A stretch of 64,000 nt of DNA from JBBQZP01 sp038207585. Lineage in GTDB: Bacteria; Pseudomonadota; Alphaproteobacteria; Rhodobacterales; Rhodobacteraceae. The position numbers were made by a program, and so were the translations under genes. Positions 36,317-45,191 of this stretch are shown piece by piece; positions within the stretch are counted from its first letter, which is position 1, and each line of letters begins with the position of its first letter. The DNA lies in NCBI GenBank assembly GCA_038207585.1, contig JBBQZP010000002.1, positions 62,001 through 126,000 on the forward strand, given 5' to 3'. The notes beneath the pieces are model-generated. The model worked only from the letters and a program-made list of their open reading frames with translations, made no database searches and was not told the origin of the DNA.

Positions 36317-37702
36317 TTACGCGTGAATGGCACCGTCGCCGCAGGCCAGGGCCGCCTCGCGCACCGCCTCGCTGAAGGTCGGATGCGCATGGCAGGTCAG
36401 CGCCAGATCTTCGGCCGAAGCACCGAACTCCATCGCCACGCACACCTCATGGATCAGATCGCCTGCCATCGGCCCGATGATATGCGCGCCCAGAATGCGG
36501 TCAGTGTCCTTGTCGGCCAGAATTTTCACGAACCCATCGCCCTGATGCACGGCCTTGGCGCGCGCATTGCCCATGAAGGGGAACTTGCCCACCTTGTAGG
36601 CGCGGCCCGCCTCTTTCAACTGTTCTTCGGTCAGGCCGACACTCGCCACTTCCGGCGTGGTGTAAATCACGCCCGGGATCACGCCATAATTCACATGCCC
36701 CGCCTGACCCGCCAGAATCGCTGCCAGTGCCATCCCCTCATCCTCGGCCTTGTGCGCAAGCATAGGCCCGGTGATCGCGTCACCGATGGCATAGACGCCC
36801 TTGATATTGGTCGCGAAATGATCGGTCGCCACCTGCCCGCGCTTTTCCATACCGACACCCAGCGCCTCCAGCCCCAACCCTTGTGTAAAGGGTTTGCGCC
36901 CGGTCGCAACCAGCACGCAATCGGCATCAAGGCTTGCCTCACTGTCGTCCTTGCGCAATTTGTAGGTGACTTTGGCCTTGCCGCCCTTGACGCTGGTGCC
37001 CTGCACGGCAGCCCCCAGAATGAACGTCAGCCCCTGCTTGACCAACAAACGCTGAAACGCCTTGGCAACCTCGGCGTCCAGTCCGGGCGTGATCGCATCC
37101 AGATATTCCACCACCGTCACCTGTGTCCCAAGCCGGGCATAGACCGACCCCATTTCAAGCCCGATCACCCCCGCGCCGATTACCACCATGGTCTTCGGGA
37201 TCTTGCCCAAAACCAGCGCTCCGGTAGAGGTTACGACAACCTTTTCATCCACCTCGACCCCCGGCAGCGATGCGGCCTCCGATCCGGTGGCAATGACGAT
37301 GTGTTTGGCCTCGTGCACGGCGTCGCCAACCTTGACGCGGCCTGCCTCGGGGATTGACCCCCAGCCTTTCAGCCAGGTGACCTTGTTCTTCTTGAACAGA
37401 AACTCGATGCCTTTGGTGTTGGTTTCCACCACCTCGTCCTTGTAGGTCAGCATCTGTGCCCAGTCGACAGAGGGGCTTTTGCCCTTCAGGCCCATCTTGG
37501 CAAAGTTATGCTCGGCCTCGTGCAGCATATGGGTCGCGTGCAACAACGCCTTTGACGGAATGCAGCCGACGTTCAGACAGGTGCCACCCAGCGTCTCGCG
37601 TCCCTCGACGACGGCCACCTTCAGGCCCAGTTGCGCGCAGCGGATGGCGCAGACATAGCCACCGGGGCCGGCACCGATGATGATCACGTCAAAACTGGCC
37701 AT
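36317..37702 (-). CDS. lpd: Dihydrolipoyl dehydrogenase (E3)
   Basis: A 461-residue flavoprotein. The FAD motif is GAGPGGYVCAIRCAQ, the redox disulfide is C42/C47 in GGTCLNVGCIPSK, the NAD motif is GAGVIGLEMG, and the C-terminal HAHPTFSEA provides the catalytic histidine-glutamate. It reoxidises lipoyl groups, here most likely for the 2-oxoglutarate dehydrogenase complex whose E1 and E2 genes lie upstream on the same strand, separated from it by three unrelated small genes. Confidence 0.96.
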   Translation of the reverse strand: MASFDVIIIGAGPGGYVCAIRCAQLGLKVAVVEGRETLGGTCLNVGCIPSKALLHATHMLHEAEHNFAKMGLKGKSPSVDWAQMLTYKDEVVETNTKGIEFLFKKNKVTWLKGWGSIPEAGRVKVGDAVHEAKHIVIATGSEAASLPGVEVDEKVVVTSTGALVLGKIPKTMVVIGAGVIGLEMGSVYARLGTQVTVVEYLDAITPGLDAEVAKAFQRLLVKQGLTFILGAAVQGTSVKGGKAKVTYKLRKDDSEASLDADCVLVATGRKPFTQGLGLEALGVGMEKRGQVATDHFATNIKGVYAIGDAITGPMLAHKAEDEGMALAAILAGQAGHVNYGVIPGVIYTTPEVASVGLTEEQLKEAGRAYKVGKFPFMGNARAKAVHQGDGFVKILADKDTDRILGAHIIGPMAGDLIHEVCVAMEFGASAEDLALTCHAHPTFSEAVREAALACGDGAIHA

Positions 37703-37757
37703 AGCTTTTGTCCTTTATCTTCCCGACACACCGCAGCGCGCCGTTTGCATTTCACAT

Positions 37758-38153
37758 TCAGATAAGTGCTGCCACGATCATGGTCATCGTCGCGAAAAAT
37801 CCTGCCGCCCAGATCACCGACCGCCACGGCCGCCAGCCAAGGGCATAGGCCGGAACATAAAGCACCCGCGCGCCAAGATACACCCAGGCGCAGGCCACGG
37901 TAACACCACTCGATTGCTGCCCCAAAGTTACCACAACCACGGCGATGGTGAACAGGATCAGCCCCTCGAAATGGTTGTTCAAGGCCCTCTGCAACCGCCC
38001 GGTCACCGCTGATATCTCGCGCGAGGGCGGCCTGTCGCGCGCACTTGAGGTGTAGCCCGTGCCCAACTCGCGGTTTGCAGGCACCGCGAAGGCTGCGAAT
38101 TGCACCCCCTGCAACAGCGCCGCAAGGGCAAGGGCGGTCAGTTCTGCGGTCAT
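37758..38153 (-). CDS. MAPEG family membrane protein
   Basis: A 131-residue protein with four membrane helices. The segment RLQRALNNHFEGLILFTIAV with its N-H-x-E core is the glutathione-binding signature of the MAPEG family (microsomal glutathione transferase and relatives). The substrate is unknown. It sits between lpd and odhB on the same strand. Confidence 0.9.
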   Translation of the reverse strand: MTAELTALALAALLQGVQFAAFAVPANRELGTGYTSSARDRPPSREISAVTGRLQRALNNHFEGLILFTIAVVVVTLGQQSSGVTVACAWVYLGARVLYVPAYALGWRPWRSVIWAAGFFATMTMIVAALI

Positions 38154-38269
38154 CGGCTATCCTTCGATGTCAATCGGGGTTCCATTGGGCACCCATTCTA
38201 ACCAATCGCACCGGGCTGCATGGTTCCTGCAAGTCGATCTTTCGCCCCTGCAACCCGCTGCGCATCCGA

Positions 38270-38512
38270 TCATTCAGTCCTCAGGAACTGGCCAGAGATC
38301 GTGTCACCCAAAGCCGCCCGTTCCGAGAGCCATTTCTTCGCCCGCGCCTTGTCTGCGGCCTCAAACAGAATGACCACCCGCCCCGGCGCATCCGCATCCC
38401 GCCAGATCTGCATCTGCGTCAACCCGGCCTGATCGCGGGTTTCGGAATGGGCGTCGTAGGCGGATTTCCATTCGGTGTAGTCAGGTGTGTCGAGGGTGAT
38501 GAGGAGGTTCAT
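38270..38512 (-). CDS. Small hypothetical protein, 80 aa
   Basis: From ATG 38512, behind an AGGAG ribosome-binding site 8 bases away, the frame encodes an 80-residue soluble protein (MNLLITLDTPDYTEWKSAYD ... RVVILFEAADKARAKKWLSE). The alternating strand/helix pattern resembles small ferredoxin-like alpha/beta-barrel proteins, but no family was recognised. The start overlaps or abuts the stop of the preceding gene (38514), so the two are probably translated from one message. Confidence 0.7.
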   Translation of the reverse strand: MNLLITLDTPDYTEWKSAYDAHSETRDQAGLTQMQIWRDADAPGRVVILFEAADKARAKKWLSERAALGDTISGQFLRTE

Positions 38513-38513
38513 A

Positions 38514-38897
38514 CTATTCACTCCTAGCAGTGTATATGCCCCGATTCATGTCGTATTGGCGCGTTGAACCATATGCACAGCCATCGAAATTACACTTAGT
38601 TGTGTGAAATTCCACCTCCGTCCAGGTATCATGACGATCCGTTCTCACCACCATCAATCTACCTTCCCTGCATACCGGGCAAACGTCACCTTGCGTTGCG
38701 GTCTTCAACTTACTTTCCAGCTCTGCAAGCTGGAGTTTTGCATCTGTCAGGGCAAGTTGAGTGTCTGCAAGAGCCGACGGCAGATCAGCCAATTTGAGTT
38801 TGTATGTCGCCTCATCGACCGATTTGTCGATGCTTCGAAGATCCTTAGCCAGATCAACGGCGAGCTTGACTGCCGTTATACCGCCTACCAAATCCAT
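38514..38897 (-). CDS. Hypothetical protein with coiled coil and zinc ribbon, 127 aa
   Basis: The N-terminal 35 residues are amphipathic (MDLVGGITAVKLAVDLAKDL). Residues 45-68 are a likely coiled coil (TQLALTDAKLQLAELESKLK). The C-terminal part has CPVC and CNFDGC groups about 30 residues apart, fitting a zinc ribbon. GC content is visibly lower than in the flanking odhB and lpd genes. Domain style and composition suggest recent acquisition, perhaps phage- or plasmid-derived. No function can be given. Confidence 0.72.
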   Translation of the reverse strand: MDLVGGITAVKLAVDLAKDLRSIDKSVDEATYKLKLADLPSALADTQLALTDAKLQLAELESKLKTATQGDVCPVCREGRLMVVRTDRHDTWTEVEFHTTKCNFDGCAYGSTRQYDMNRGIYTARSE

Positions 38898-38906
38898 TGC
38901 TCTTCC

Positions 38907-40424
38907 TCACAAATCCATCAACAACCGCCGCGGGTCTTCCAGCGCTTCTTTCACCCGCACCAAAAACGTGACCGCGCCTTTGCCATCCACCACCCGGTGA
39001 TCATAGCTCAGCGCAAGATACATCATCGGGCGGATCACGATCTGGCCGCCGACCACAACCGGGCGGTCTTGGATCTTGTGCATCCCCAGAATGCCCGACT
39101 GCGGCGGGTTCAGGATCGGCGATGACATCAGGCTGCCATACACCCCGCCGTTCGAGATGGTGAACGACCCGCCCTGCATGTCGGCCATGCTCAGCTTGCC
39201 ATCGCGGGCGCGCAGGCCAAGGGCGCTGATCGTCTTTTCGATCTCGGCAAAGCCCATGCGGTCCGCGTCGCGCACCACCGGCACCACAAGACCCGACGGC
39301 GTGCCCACAGCCACGCCCATGTGGACGTAGTTCTTGTAGACGATATCGGTGCCGTCGATCTCGGCGTTCACATCGGGCACTTCGGCCAGCGCGTGACAGC
39401 AGGCTTTCACAAAGAACGACATGAAGCCCAGCTTCATGCCATGCTTTTTCTCGAACATGTCCTTGTATTCATTGCGCAAGGCCATGATCGCCGACATGTC
39501 GACCTCGTTATAGGTCGTCAGCATCGCCGCGGTGTTCTGCGCGTCTTTCAGGCGGCGCGCGATGGTCTGGCGCAGGCGGGTCATCTTGACCCGTTCTTGG
39601 CGCGACGCATCGTCGGCAGCCACGGGCGCGCGGGGGGCGGCAACCGGGGCGGGGGCTGCAACAGTGGCGGGGGCAGCGGCGGCCTTGGCCACATCTTCCT
39701 TCATCACGCGGCCATCGCGGCCCGAACCCTGCACCGCATCACGGCTGATGCCTGCTTCGGCCATAGCCTTTTTGGCCGATGGCGCATCTTCAACATCGGC
39801 TTTCACGGCAAGCGTTGGGGCCGGTTCGGCCTTGGCCTTAGCGGGTTCGGCCTTAGCGGGCGCGTCTTTTGCTGCCGCTGCCCCTTCGCTGATCACCGCA
39901 AGTTTGGCATTGGCGGCGACGGTCGTGCCTTCGGCTGCCAAAATCTCGGCCAGCACACCTGCAACGGGGCTTGGCACTTCGACCGAGACCTTGTCGGTTT
40001 CCAGCTCGCACAGCATCTCATCCACCGCGACGCTATCGCCCGGCTTCTTGAACCAGGTCGACACAGTCGCCTCGGACACGCTTTCACCCAGTGCGGGCAC
40101 CATCACATCGGTCATTTTACCCTCATTTGCGGCCTCGGGGGCGCTTTCGGTTTTGGTGGGTTGGGGTTTGGTGGCAGGGGCGGCAGCGCCCTCACCGATC
40201 TGGGCCAGCAGGGCGGCGACGCCGACCGTCACCCCCTCGGCCACGACAATTTCGGTCAGGGTGCCGGCCACGGGGCTTGGCACTTCGACTGTGACCTTGT
40301 CGGTTTCCAGCTCGCACAGCATTTCGTCGACGGCAACGGCGTCGCCGACCTTTTTGAACCAGGTGGCAACCGTCGCCTCGGTGACACTTTCGCCCAGCGT
40401 GGGCACCCGAACCTCAGTCGCCAT
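38907..40424 (-). CDS. odhB: 2-oxoglutarate dehydrogenase E2 with two lipoyl domains
   Basis: A 505-residue dihydrolipoyl succinyltransferase. Two tandem lipoyl domains are present, with acceptor lysines K43 and K142 in near-identical ELETDKV contexts; most SucB proteins have one. A peripheral-subunit-binding domain (KKAMAEAGISRDAVQGSGRD) and the catalytic domain with LSYDHRVVDGKGA (HxxxD) follow. The start lies inside the 3' end of sucA (11-bp overlap), so the genes are co-transcribed and probably coupled. Confidence 0.96.
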   Translation of the reverse strand: MATEVRVPTLGESVTEATVATWFKKVGDAVAVDEMLCELETDKVTVEVPSPVAGTLTEIVVAEGVTVGVAALLAQIGEGAAAPATKPQPTKTESAPEAANEGKMTDVMVPALGESVSEATVSTWFKKPGDSVAVDEMLCELETDKVSVEVPSPVAGVLAEILAAEGTTVAANAKLAVISEGAAAAKDAPAKAEPAKAKAEPAPTLAVKADVEDAPSAKKAMAEAGISRDAVQGSGRDGRVMKEDVAKAAAAPATVAAPAPVAAPRAPVAADDASRQERVKMTRLRQTIARRLKDAQNTAAMLTTYNEVDMSAIMALRNEYKDMFEKKHGMKLGFMSFFVKACCHALAEVPDVNAEIDGTDIVYKNYVHMGVAVGTPSGLVVPVVRDADRMGFAEIEKTISALGLRARDGKLSMADMQGGSFTISNGGVYGSLMSSPILNPPQSGILGMHKIQDRPVVVGGQIVIRPMMYLALSYDHRVVDGKGAVTFLVRVKEALEDPRRLLMDL

Positions 40425-43395
40425 CTGGCTTGCCCCCCACGATTAGCGCGTCATTCACCAGCGCCTCTTGTTCGGCCTTGTGTCGCGAGGCAAGACCGGT
40501 TGCGGGTGACGCACTGGCCGCCCGGCCCGCATAAACCGGGCGGATGTGTTTCGATTTGATCCGGGTCAGCACCCATTCCAGATTGGGCTCGACAAAGGTC
40601 CATGCCCCCTGATTTTTCGGCTCTTCCTGGCACCACACGATCTCTGCGCCCTTGAAACGCTCCAGTTCCTTGACCAGCGACAGCGCGGGGAAGGGATAGA
40701 ACTGCTCCAGCCGCAGCAGATACACATCATCCGCGCCGCGCTTGTCGCGTTCGGCGAGAAGATCAAAATAGACCTTGCCCGAACAGATGACGACCCGCTT
40801 GATCTTGGCATCTGGCTTCAGCTTCAGGTCGGAATGGCCCTTTTGCGCATCGTCCCACAGCACCCGGTGAAAGGCCGATCCGGTGGTGTAATCGGCCGCG
40901 TCTGATACGCACATCGGGTGGCGCAGCAGCGATTTCGGCGTCATCAGGATCAGCGGTTTGCGGAACGTGCGGTGCAACTGGCGGCGCAGGATGTGGAAAT
41001 AGTTGGCAGGGGTCGAACAATTCGCCACGATCCAGTTGTCATTTGCCGACATCTGCAAAAACCGCTCAAGCCGGGCCGAGGAATGTTCCGGCCCCTGCCC
41101 CTCATATCCGTGCGGCAGAAGGCAGACGAGACCCGACATTCGCAGCCATTTGCTTTCGCCCGAGTTGATGAACTGGTCGAACATGATCTGCGCGCCGTTG
41201 GCGAAATCGCCGAACTGCGCCTCCCACATCACCAACGCATTGGGTTCCGACAGGCTGTAGCCGTATTCAAAGCCAAGAACGGCATATTCCGAAAGCATGG
41301 AGTCGATGACCTCATACCGCGCCTGACCCTTGCGGATGTTGTTCAGCGGGTAATACCGCTCCTCGGTCGTCTGATCGACAAAGGCGGAATGGCGCTGGCT
41401 GAAGGTGCCGCGCGTACAATCCTGACCGGAAAGGCGCACGGGATAGCCTTCGGTGACAAGCCCGCCAAAGGCCAACGCCTCGGACGTGGCCCAGTCAAAC
41501 CCCTGCCCCGTCTCGAACATCTTGGCTTTCGCCTCAAGCTGACGCGCGACGGTCTTGTGCAGATCGAACTTCTTGGGGGCAGTGGACAGAGCCTTGCCGA
41601 TCTCGGCCATCGTTTCGGGCTTCAGCGCAGTTTCGCCTGCGTCATACTCGGCCTTGTCCTTGCCCATGCCGGACCAGCGGCCATCCAGCCAGTCGGCCTT
41701 GTTGGGTTTGTAGTCCTTGCCGGCCTCGAACTCTTCATTCAGACGGGCCTGAAAGGCTGCCTTCATATCCTCGATCTCGCCTTCGGGGATCAGACCGTCG
41801 CGCACCAGTCGTTCGGTATAAAGCTGCAGCGTCGTCTTCTGCTTTTTGATCCGCGTGTACATCGCGGGGTTGGTGAACATCGGCTCGTCGCCTTCGTTAT
41901 GGCCAAAGCGGCGATAACAGATGATGTCGAGCACCACGTCCTTGTGGAATGTCTGCCGGTATTCGGTGGCGACCTTGGCTGCATGCACCACCGCCTCGGG
42001 GTCATCGCCGTTCACATGGAAGATGGGCGCTTCCACCATCAACGCGATGTCGGTCGGATAGGGGCTGGAGCGGCTGAACGATGGGGCCGTGGTAAAGCCG
42101 ATCTGGTTGTTCACAACGATATGGATCGTGCCCCCGGTCCGGTGCCCGGTCAGGCCCGAGAGGCCGAAGCATTCCGCCACTACGCCTTGCCCGGCAAAGG
42201 CCGCATCGCCGTGCAGCAAAATCGGCAGCACCTGACTGCGGTCCTTGTCACCCATCTGTTCCTGTTTCGCGCGCACCTTGCCCAGAACGACCGGGTTCAC
42301 GGCCTCAAGATGGCTGGGGTTCGCGGTCAGGCTCAGGTGCACCACGTTGCCGTCAAACGTGCGGTCGCTGGAGGCGCCAAGGTGGTATTTCACATCGCCC
42401 GACCCGTCCACGTCTTCGGGTTTGTAACTGCCACCCTGAAACTCGTTGAAGATCGCGCGGTAGGGTTTTTGCATCACGTTGGCCAGCACCGACAACCGGC
42501 CCCGGTGCGGCATGCCGATGACGATGTCTCGCACGCCCATACTGCCGCCGCGCTTGATGATCTGCTCCATCGCGGGGATCAGGCTTTCGCCGCCATCCAG
42601 ACCGAACCGCTTGGTTCCCATGTATTTGACATGAAGGAACTTTTCATATCCCTCCGCCTCCACGAGCTTGTTCAGAATGGCTTTGCGGCCCTCGCGGGTA
42701 AAGGCGATTTCCTTGCCGTAACCCTCGATTCGCTCCTTCAGCCACGAGGCTTGCTCGGGGTTCGAGATATGCATGTATTGCAGCGCAAAGGTGCCGCAAT
42801 AGGTGCGGTTCACGATCTCAAGGATTTGCCGCATCGAGGCGTGCTGAAGCCCCAGCACGTTGTCGATAAAGATCGGACGGTCCATGTCGGCCTCGGTGAA
42901 GCCGTAGGACTTGGGGTCAAGCTCGGGCTGGTTTTTCACATCGCGCAGACCCAGCGGGTCAAGATCGGCGGCCAGATGCCCCCGGATACGGTAGGCGCGG
43001 ATGATCATGATCGCGCGGATGCTGTCCAGCACCGCACGCTCGATCTGTTCGGCGCTGACCGAAACGCCCTGTTCGGCGGCCTTCGCCGCGATTTTCTGGC
43101 CGGCAGCCTTGGTATCCTTGGCCGCAGGGGCCGTGGCCCATTCGCCCGTCAGCGCCGCTGTCAGATCATCAGCAGGCTGCGGCGGCCAGTCGGTGCGCGC
43201 CCAGCTTGGGCCGCTTGCGGCTTGGGTCGCGTCGCTCGCACTGTCGCCCATTGCCTTGAAATACGCTGCCCATCCGGCATCAACCGACGCAGGATCGGCA
43301 GCGTGATTGGCGGCCAACTGGTCGATATAGTCCGCATTCGCGCCGTCAAGAAAGCCTTCAGCGTGGAACTGGGCGTTGGGGGTCTGGTCGGTCAT
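40414..43395 (-). CDS. sucA: 2-oxoglutarate dehydrogenase E1
   Basis: A 993-residue thiamine-diphosphate enzyme. The N-terminal peptide (FLDGANADYIDQLAANHAAD) is the E2-binding segment typical of SucA. The central domain has GMPHRGRLSVLANVMQKP and the ThDP/Mg motif GDAAFAGQGVVAECFGLSG. The length is slightly above that of Escherichia coli (933). It decarboxylates 2-oxoglutarate and passes succinyl groups to OdhB, encoded directly downstream. A very long opposite-strand frame across it is a high-GC shadow. Confidence 0.97.
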   Translation of the reverse strand: MTDQTPNAQFHAEGFLDGANADYIDQLAANHAADPASVDAGWAAYFKAMGDSASDATQAASGPSWARTDWPPQPADDLTAALTGEWATAPAAKDTKAAGQKIAAKAAEQGVSVSAEQIERAVLDSIRAIMIIRAYRIRGHLAADLDPLGLRDVKNQPELDPKSYGFTEADMDRPIFIDNVLGLQHASMRQILEIVNRTYCGTFALQYMHISNPEQASWLKERIEGYGKEIAFTREGRKAILNKLVEAEGYEKFLHVKYMGTKRFGLDGGESLIPAMEQIIKRGGSMGVRDIVIGMPHRGRLSVLANVMQKPYRAIFNEFQGGSYKPEDVDGSGDVKYHLGASSDRTFDGNVVHLSLTANPSHLEAVNPVVLGKVRAKQEQMGDKDRSQVLPILLHGDAAFAGQGVVAECFGLSGLTGHRTGGTIHIVVNNQIGFTTAPSFSRSSPYPTDIALMVEAPIFHVNGDDPEAVVHAAKVATEYRQTFHKDVVLDIICYRRFGHNEGDEPMFTNPAMYTRIKKQKTTLQLYTERLVRDGLIPEGEIEDMKAAFQARLNEEFEAGKDYKPNKADWLDGRWSGMGKDKAEYDAGETALKPETMAEIGKALSTAPKKFDLHKTVARQLEAKAKMFETGQGFDWATSEALAFGGLVTEGYPVRLSGQDCTRGTFSQRHSAFVDQTTEERYYPLNNIRKGQARYEVIDSMLSEYAVLGFEYGYSLSEPNALVMWEAQFGDFANGAQIMFDQFINSGESKWLRMSGLVCLLPHGYEGQGPEHSSARLERFLQMSANDNWIVANCSTPANYFHILRRQLHRTFRKPLILMTPKSLLRHPMCVSDAADYTTGSAFHRVLWDDAQKGHSDLKLKPDAKIKRVVICSGKVYFDLLAERDKRGADDVYLLRLEQFYPFPALSLVKELERFKGAEIVWCQEEPKNQGAWTFVEPNLEWVLTRIKSKHIRPVYAGRAASASPATGLASRHKAEQEALVNDALIVGGKPDGD

Positions 43396-43553
43396 TGGGG
43401 GACCTCATTTGGGTTGGAAAAAAGTGAAATCATGTGGCGGAGCGGTTCGTCAATTTAAAGCGTCGTCATGCAGAGTGAGGCTATGTGGCGGCGGTGTCCC
43501 GGTGGCGGTGCGTGATGACCAGAGTATGTCGCATATATCTTCTGTTTCCCGAG

Positions 43554-43621
43554 GCCCCGGATCAGGTCCGGGGCTGCGTTGGTTTGTTACGCGGGCCGCA
43601 GTCCCGGACTTGATCCGGGAC
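43554..43621. repeat. REP-like pair of inverted repeats between sucA and sucD
   Basis: Two palindromic units flank a 26-bp spacer: GCCCCGGATCAGGTCCGGGGC at 43554-43574 (shown as 21 bases split here: GCCCCGGATC, AGGTCCGGGGC) and the related GTCCCGGACT/TGATCCGGGAC at 43601-43621. The second is close to the reverse complement of the first. CCCGGATCAAGTCCGGG units are common extragenic palindromes in alphaproteobacteria. They lie downstream of nothing translated on the plus strand and upstream of sucA on the minus strand. Confidence 0.75.
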
Positions 43622-43641
43622 CCCCAGCCGCGTCTTTCACG

Positions 43642-44526
43642 TTACCCCTTGATCGCCTTCATCACCGCTTCTCCCAGACCCGCCGGGCTATCGGCCACCA
43701 CGATCCCGGCGGCTTTCATCGCCTCGATCTTGCTTTCCGCGTCGCCCTTGCCGCCCGAGACAATCGCGCCAGCGTGCCCCATGCGACGGCCCGGAGGGGC
43801 GGTGCGGCCTGCGATGAAACCGGCGGTGGGTTTCCAGCGGCCCTTTTTACGCTCATCCGCCAGAAATTGCGCGGCTTCTTCCTCGGCCGATCCGCCGATT
43901 TCGCCGATCATGATCATCGAATGGGTTTCGGGGTCGGCCAGAAACATCTCCAGCACGTCGATATGTTCGGTCCCCTTGATCGGGTCGCCGCCGATGCCCA
44001 CGGCCGACGATTGGCCCAGCCCCAGATCAGTCGTCTGTTTGACCGCCTCATAGGTCAGCGTGCCTGACCGGCTGACCACACCTACCGATCCGCGCTTGTG
44101 GATATGGCCGGGCATGATGCCGATCTTGCATTCACCCGGCGTGATGACACCGGGGCAGTTCGGCCCGATCAGGCGCGAGCCTGTGCCCTCCAGCGCGCGC
44201 TTCACGCGCATCATGTCCAAGACCGGAATGCCTTCGGTGATGCATACGATCAGTTCCATCCCCGCATCAATCGCCTCAAGAATACTGTCGGCGGCAAACG
44301 GCGGCGGCACATAGATGACGCTGGCATTGGCCTGCGTGACATGGCGCGCCTCGTGCACCGAGTTGAAAACCGGCAGGTCCAGGTGCGTGCTGCCGCCCTT
44401 GCCCGGCGTCACCCCGCCGACCATCTTGGTGCCATAGGCAATGGCCTGTTCGGAGTGAAACGTGCCCTGAGAGCCGGTAAAGCCCTGACAGATGACGCGG
44501 GTGTTGGTGTTGACGAGAACGGACAT
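43642..44526 (-). CDS. sucD: Succinyl-CoA synthetase alpha subunit
   Basis: A 294-residue subunit. The CoA-binding motif is GFTGSQGTFHSEQAIAYG and the phosphohistidine site is GHAGAIVSGGKG near residue 248. It works with SucC, encoded upstream on the same strand but separated by a lipoprotein gene. The length matches the family (289-300). Confidence 0.97.
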   Translation of the reverse strand: MSVLVNTNTRVICQGFTGSQGTFHSEQAIAYGTKMVGGVTPGKGGSTHLDLPVFNSVHEARHVTQANASVIYVPPPFAADSILEAIDAGMELIVCITEGIPVLDMMRVKRALEGTGSRLIGPNCPGVITPGECKIGIMPGHIHKRGSVGVVSRSGTLTYEAVKQTTDLGLGQSSAVGIGGDPIKGTEHIDVLEMFLADPETHSMIMIGEIGGSAEEEAAQFLADERKKGRWKPTAGFIAGRTAPPGRRMGHAGAIVSGGKGDAESKIEAMKAAGIVVADSPAGLGEAVMKAIKG

Positions 44527-44668
44527 GGGATCGGGCCTTTTGTAAGGGATCAGCTTGCGCTGGAAGATGTTGGATGAAGTGTGGTTGACATCGGGCTTTT
44601 AACCAACCCGCACAGCGGTGAAGTAATCTGCGGTCCGCGGAATGAATTGCGATCAGACATCTTTCCCC

Positions 44669-45187
44669 TCACCGCCCCGCAAACAGGGTGAGCCGGTACA
44701 GCTGCGCGCCGTTGCTCATCTTGGCGCCATCGGTCAGCACCAGAATTTTGCCCGTCTCGCGGTAGTTCGTCAAAAGCGCGCCGCCCGCCGGCTTGAGCGG
44801 GTTGATCGCGCTGATCCCGGCCAGAACCTGAGCGCGGGGTTCAAAGTTGCCCCAGACCATCTGGCACTTTGCCCCCGGCTTGCCCGGCTTTTCGACTACG
44901 AAGGAAAGGTTCTCGCGTTTGCTGAAGATGTTGGGCGCATCGGCCACCGACAGAGAAACATCATTTTCAGCCATCCGCGCCTTTGCCGAAACAAAGCGGT
45001 CACCCAAAGTGGCACCGCAGATCGCATCGAAAAGCTGGACCGCACGTTTTGTGCTGACCTGCACATCCAGCGTCGGACCTTGCGGATTGGCGGATTTCAC
45101 GCCCGCAGGCACCGGCGCGGTGGCCGGTACGGGCTGGCACGCGGCCAGCGCCACGGCGAGCAAAATCGGTAGGGCCGACCGTTTCAC
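44669..45187 (-). CDS. Putative lipoprotein between sucC and sucD
   Basis: A 172-residue protein starting at GTG 45187, with signal peptide MKRSALPILLAVALAAC; the cysteine fits a lipobox (LAAC). A proline-rich tether follows, then a soluble domain with three more cysteines. No domain family was recognised. Its start is 5 bp from the sucC stop, so it is in the same operon as sucC and sucD. Confidence 0.8.
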   Translation of the reverse strand: MKRSALPILLAVALAACQPVPATAPVPAGVKSANPQGPTLDVQVSTKRAVQLFDAICGATLGDRFVSAKARMAENDVSLSVADAPNIFSKRENLSFVVEKPGKPGAKCQMVWGNFEPRAQVLAGISAINPLKPAGGALLTNYRETGKILVLTDGAKMSNGAQLYRLTLFAGR

Positions 45188-45191
45188 CTGA

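Noticed and set aside
40918..43458. An 846-codon open frame on the plus strand opposite sucA
   Set aside because: It is a shadow of the sucA codon pattern in high-GC DNA; its translation has no domain, is low in structure and lacks a ribosome-binding site.
43462..44053. Plus-strand frames over the sucA-sucD intergenic region and sucD
   Set aside because: They cross the palindromic repeats and run antisense to sucD without recognisable domains.
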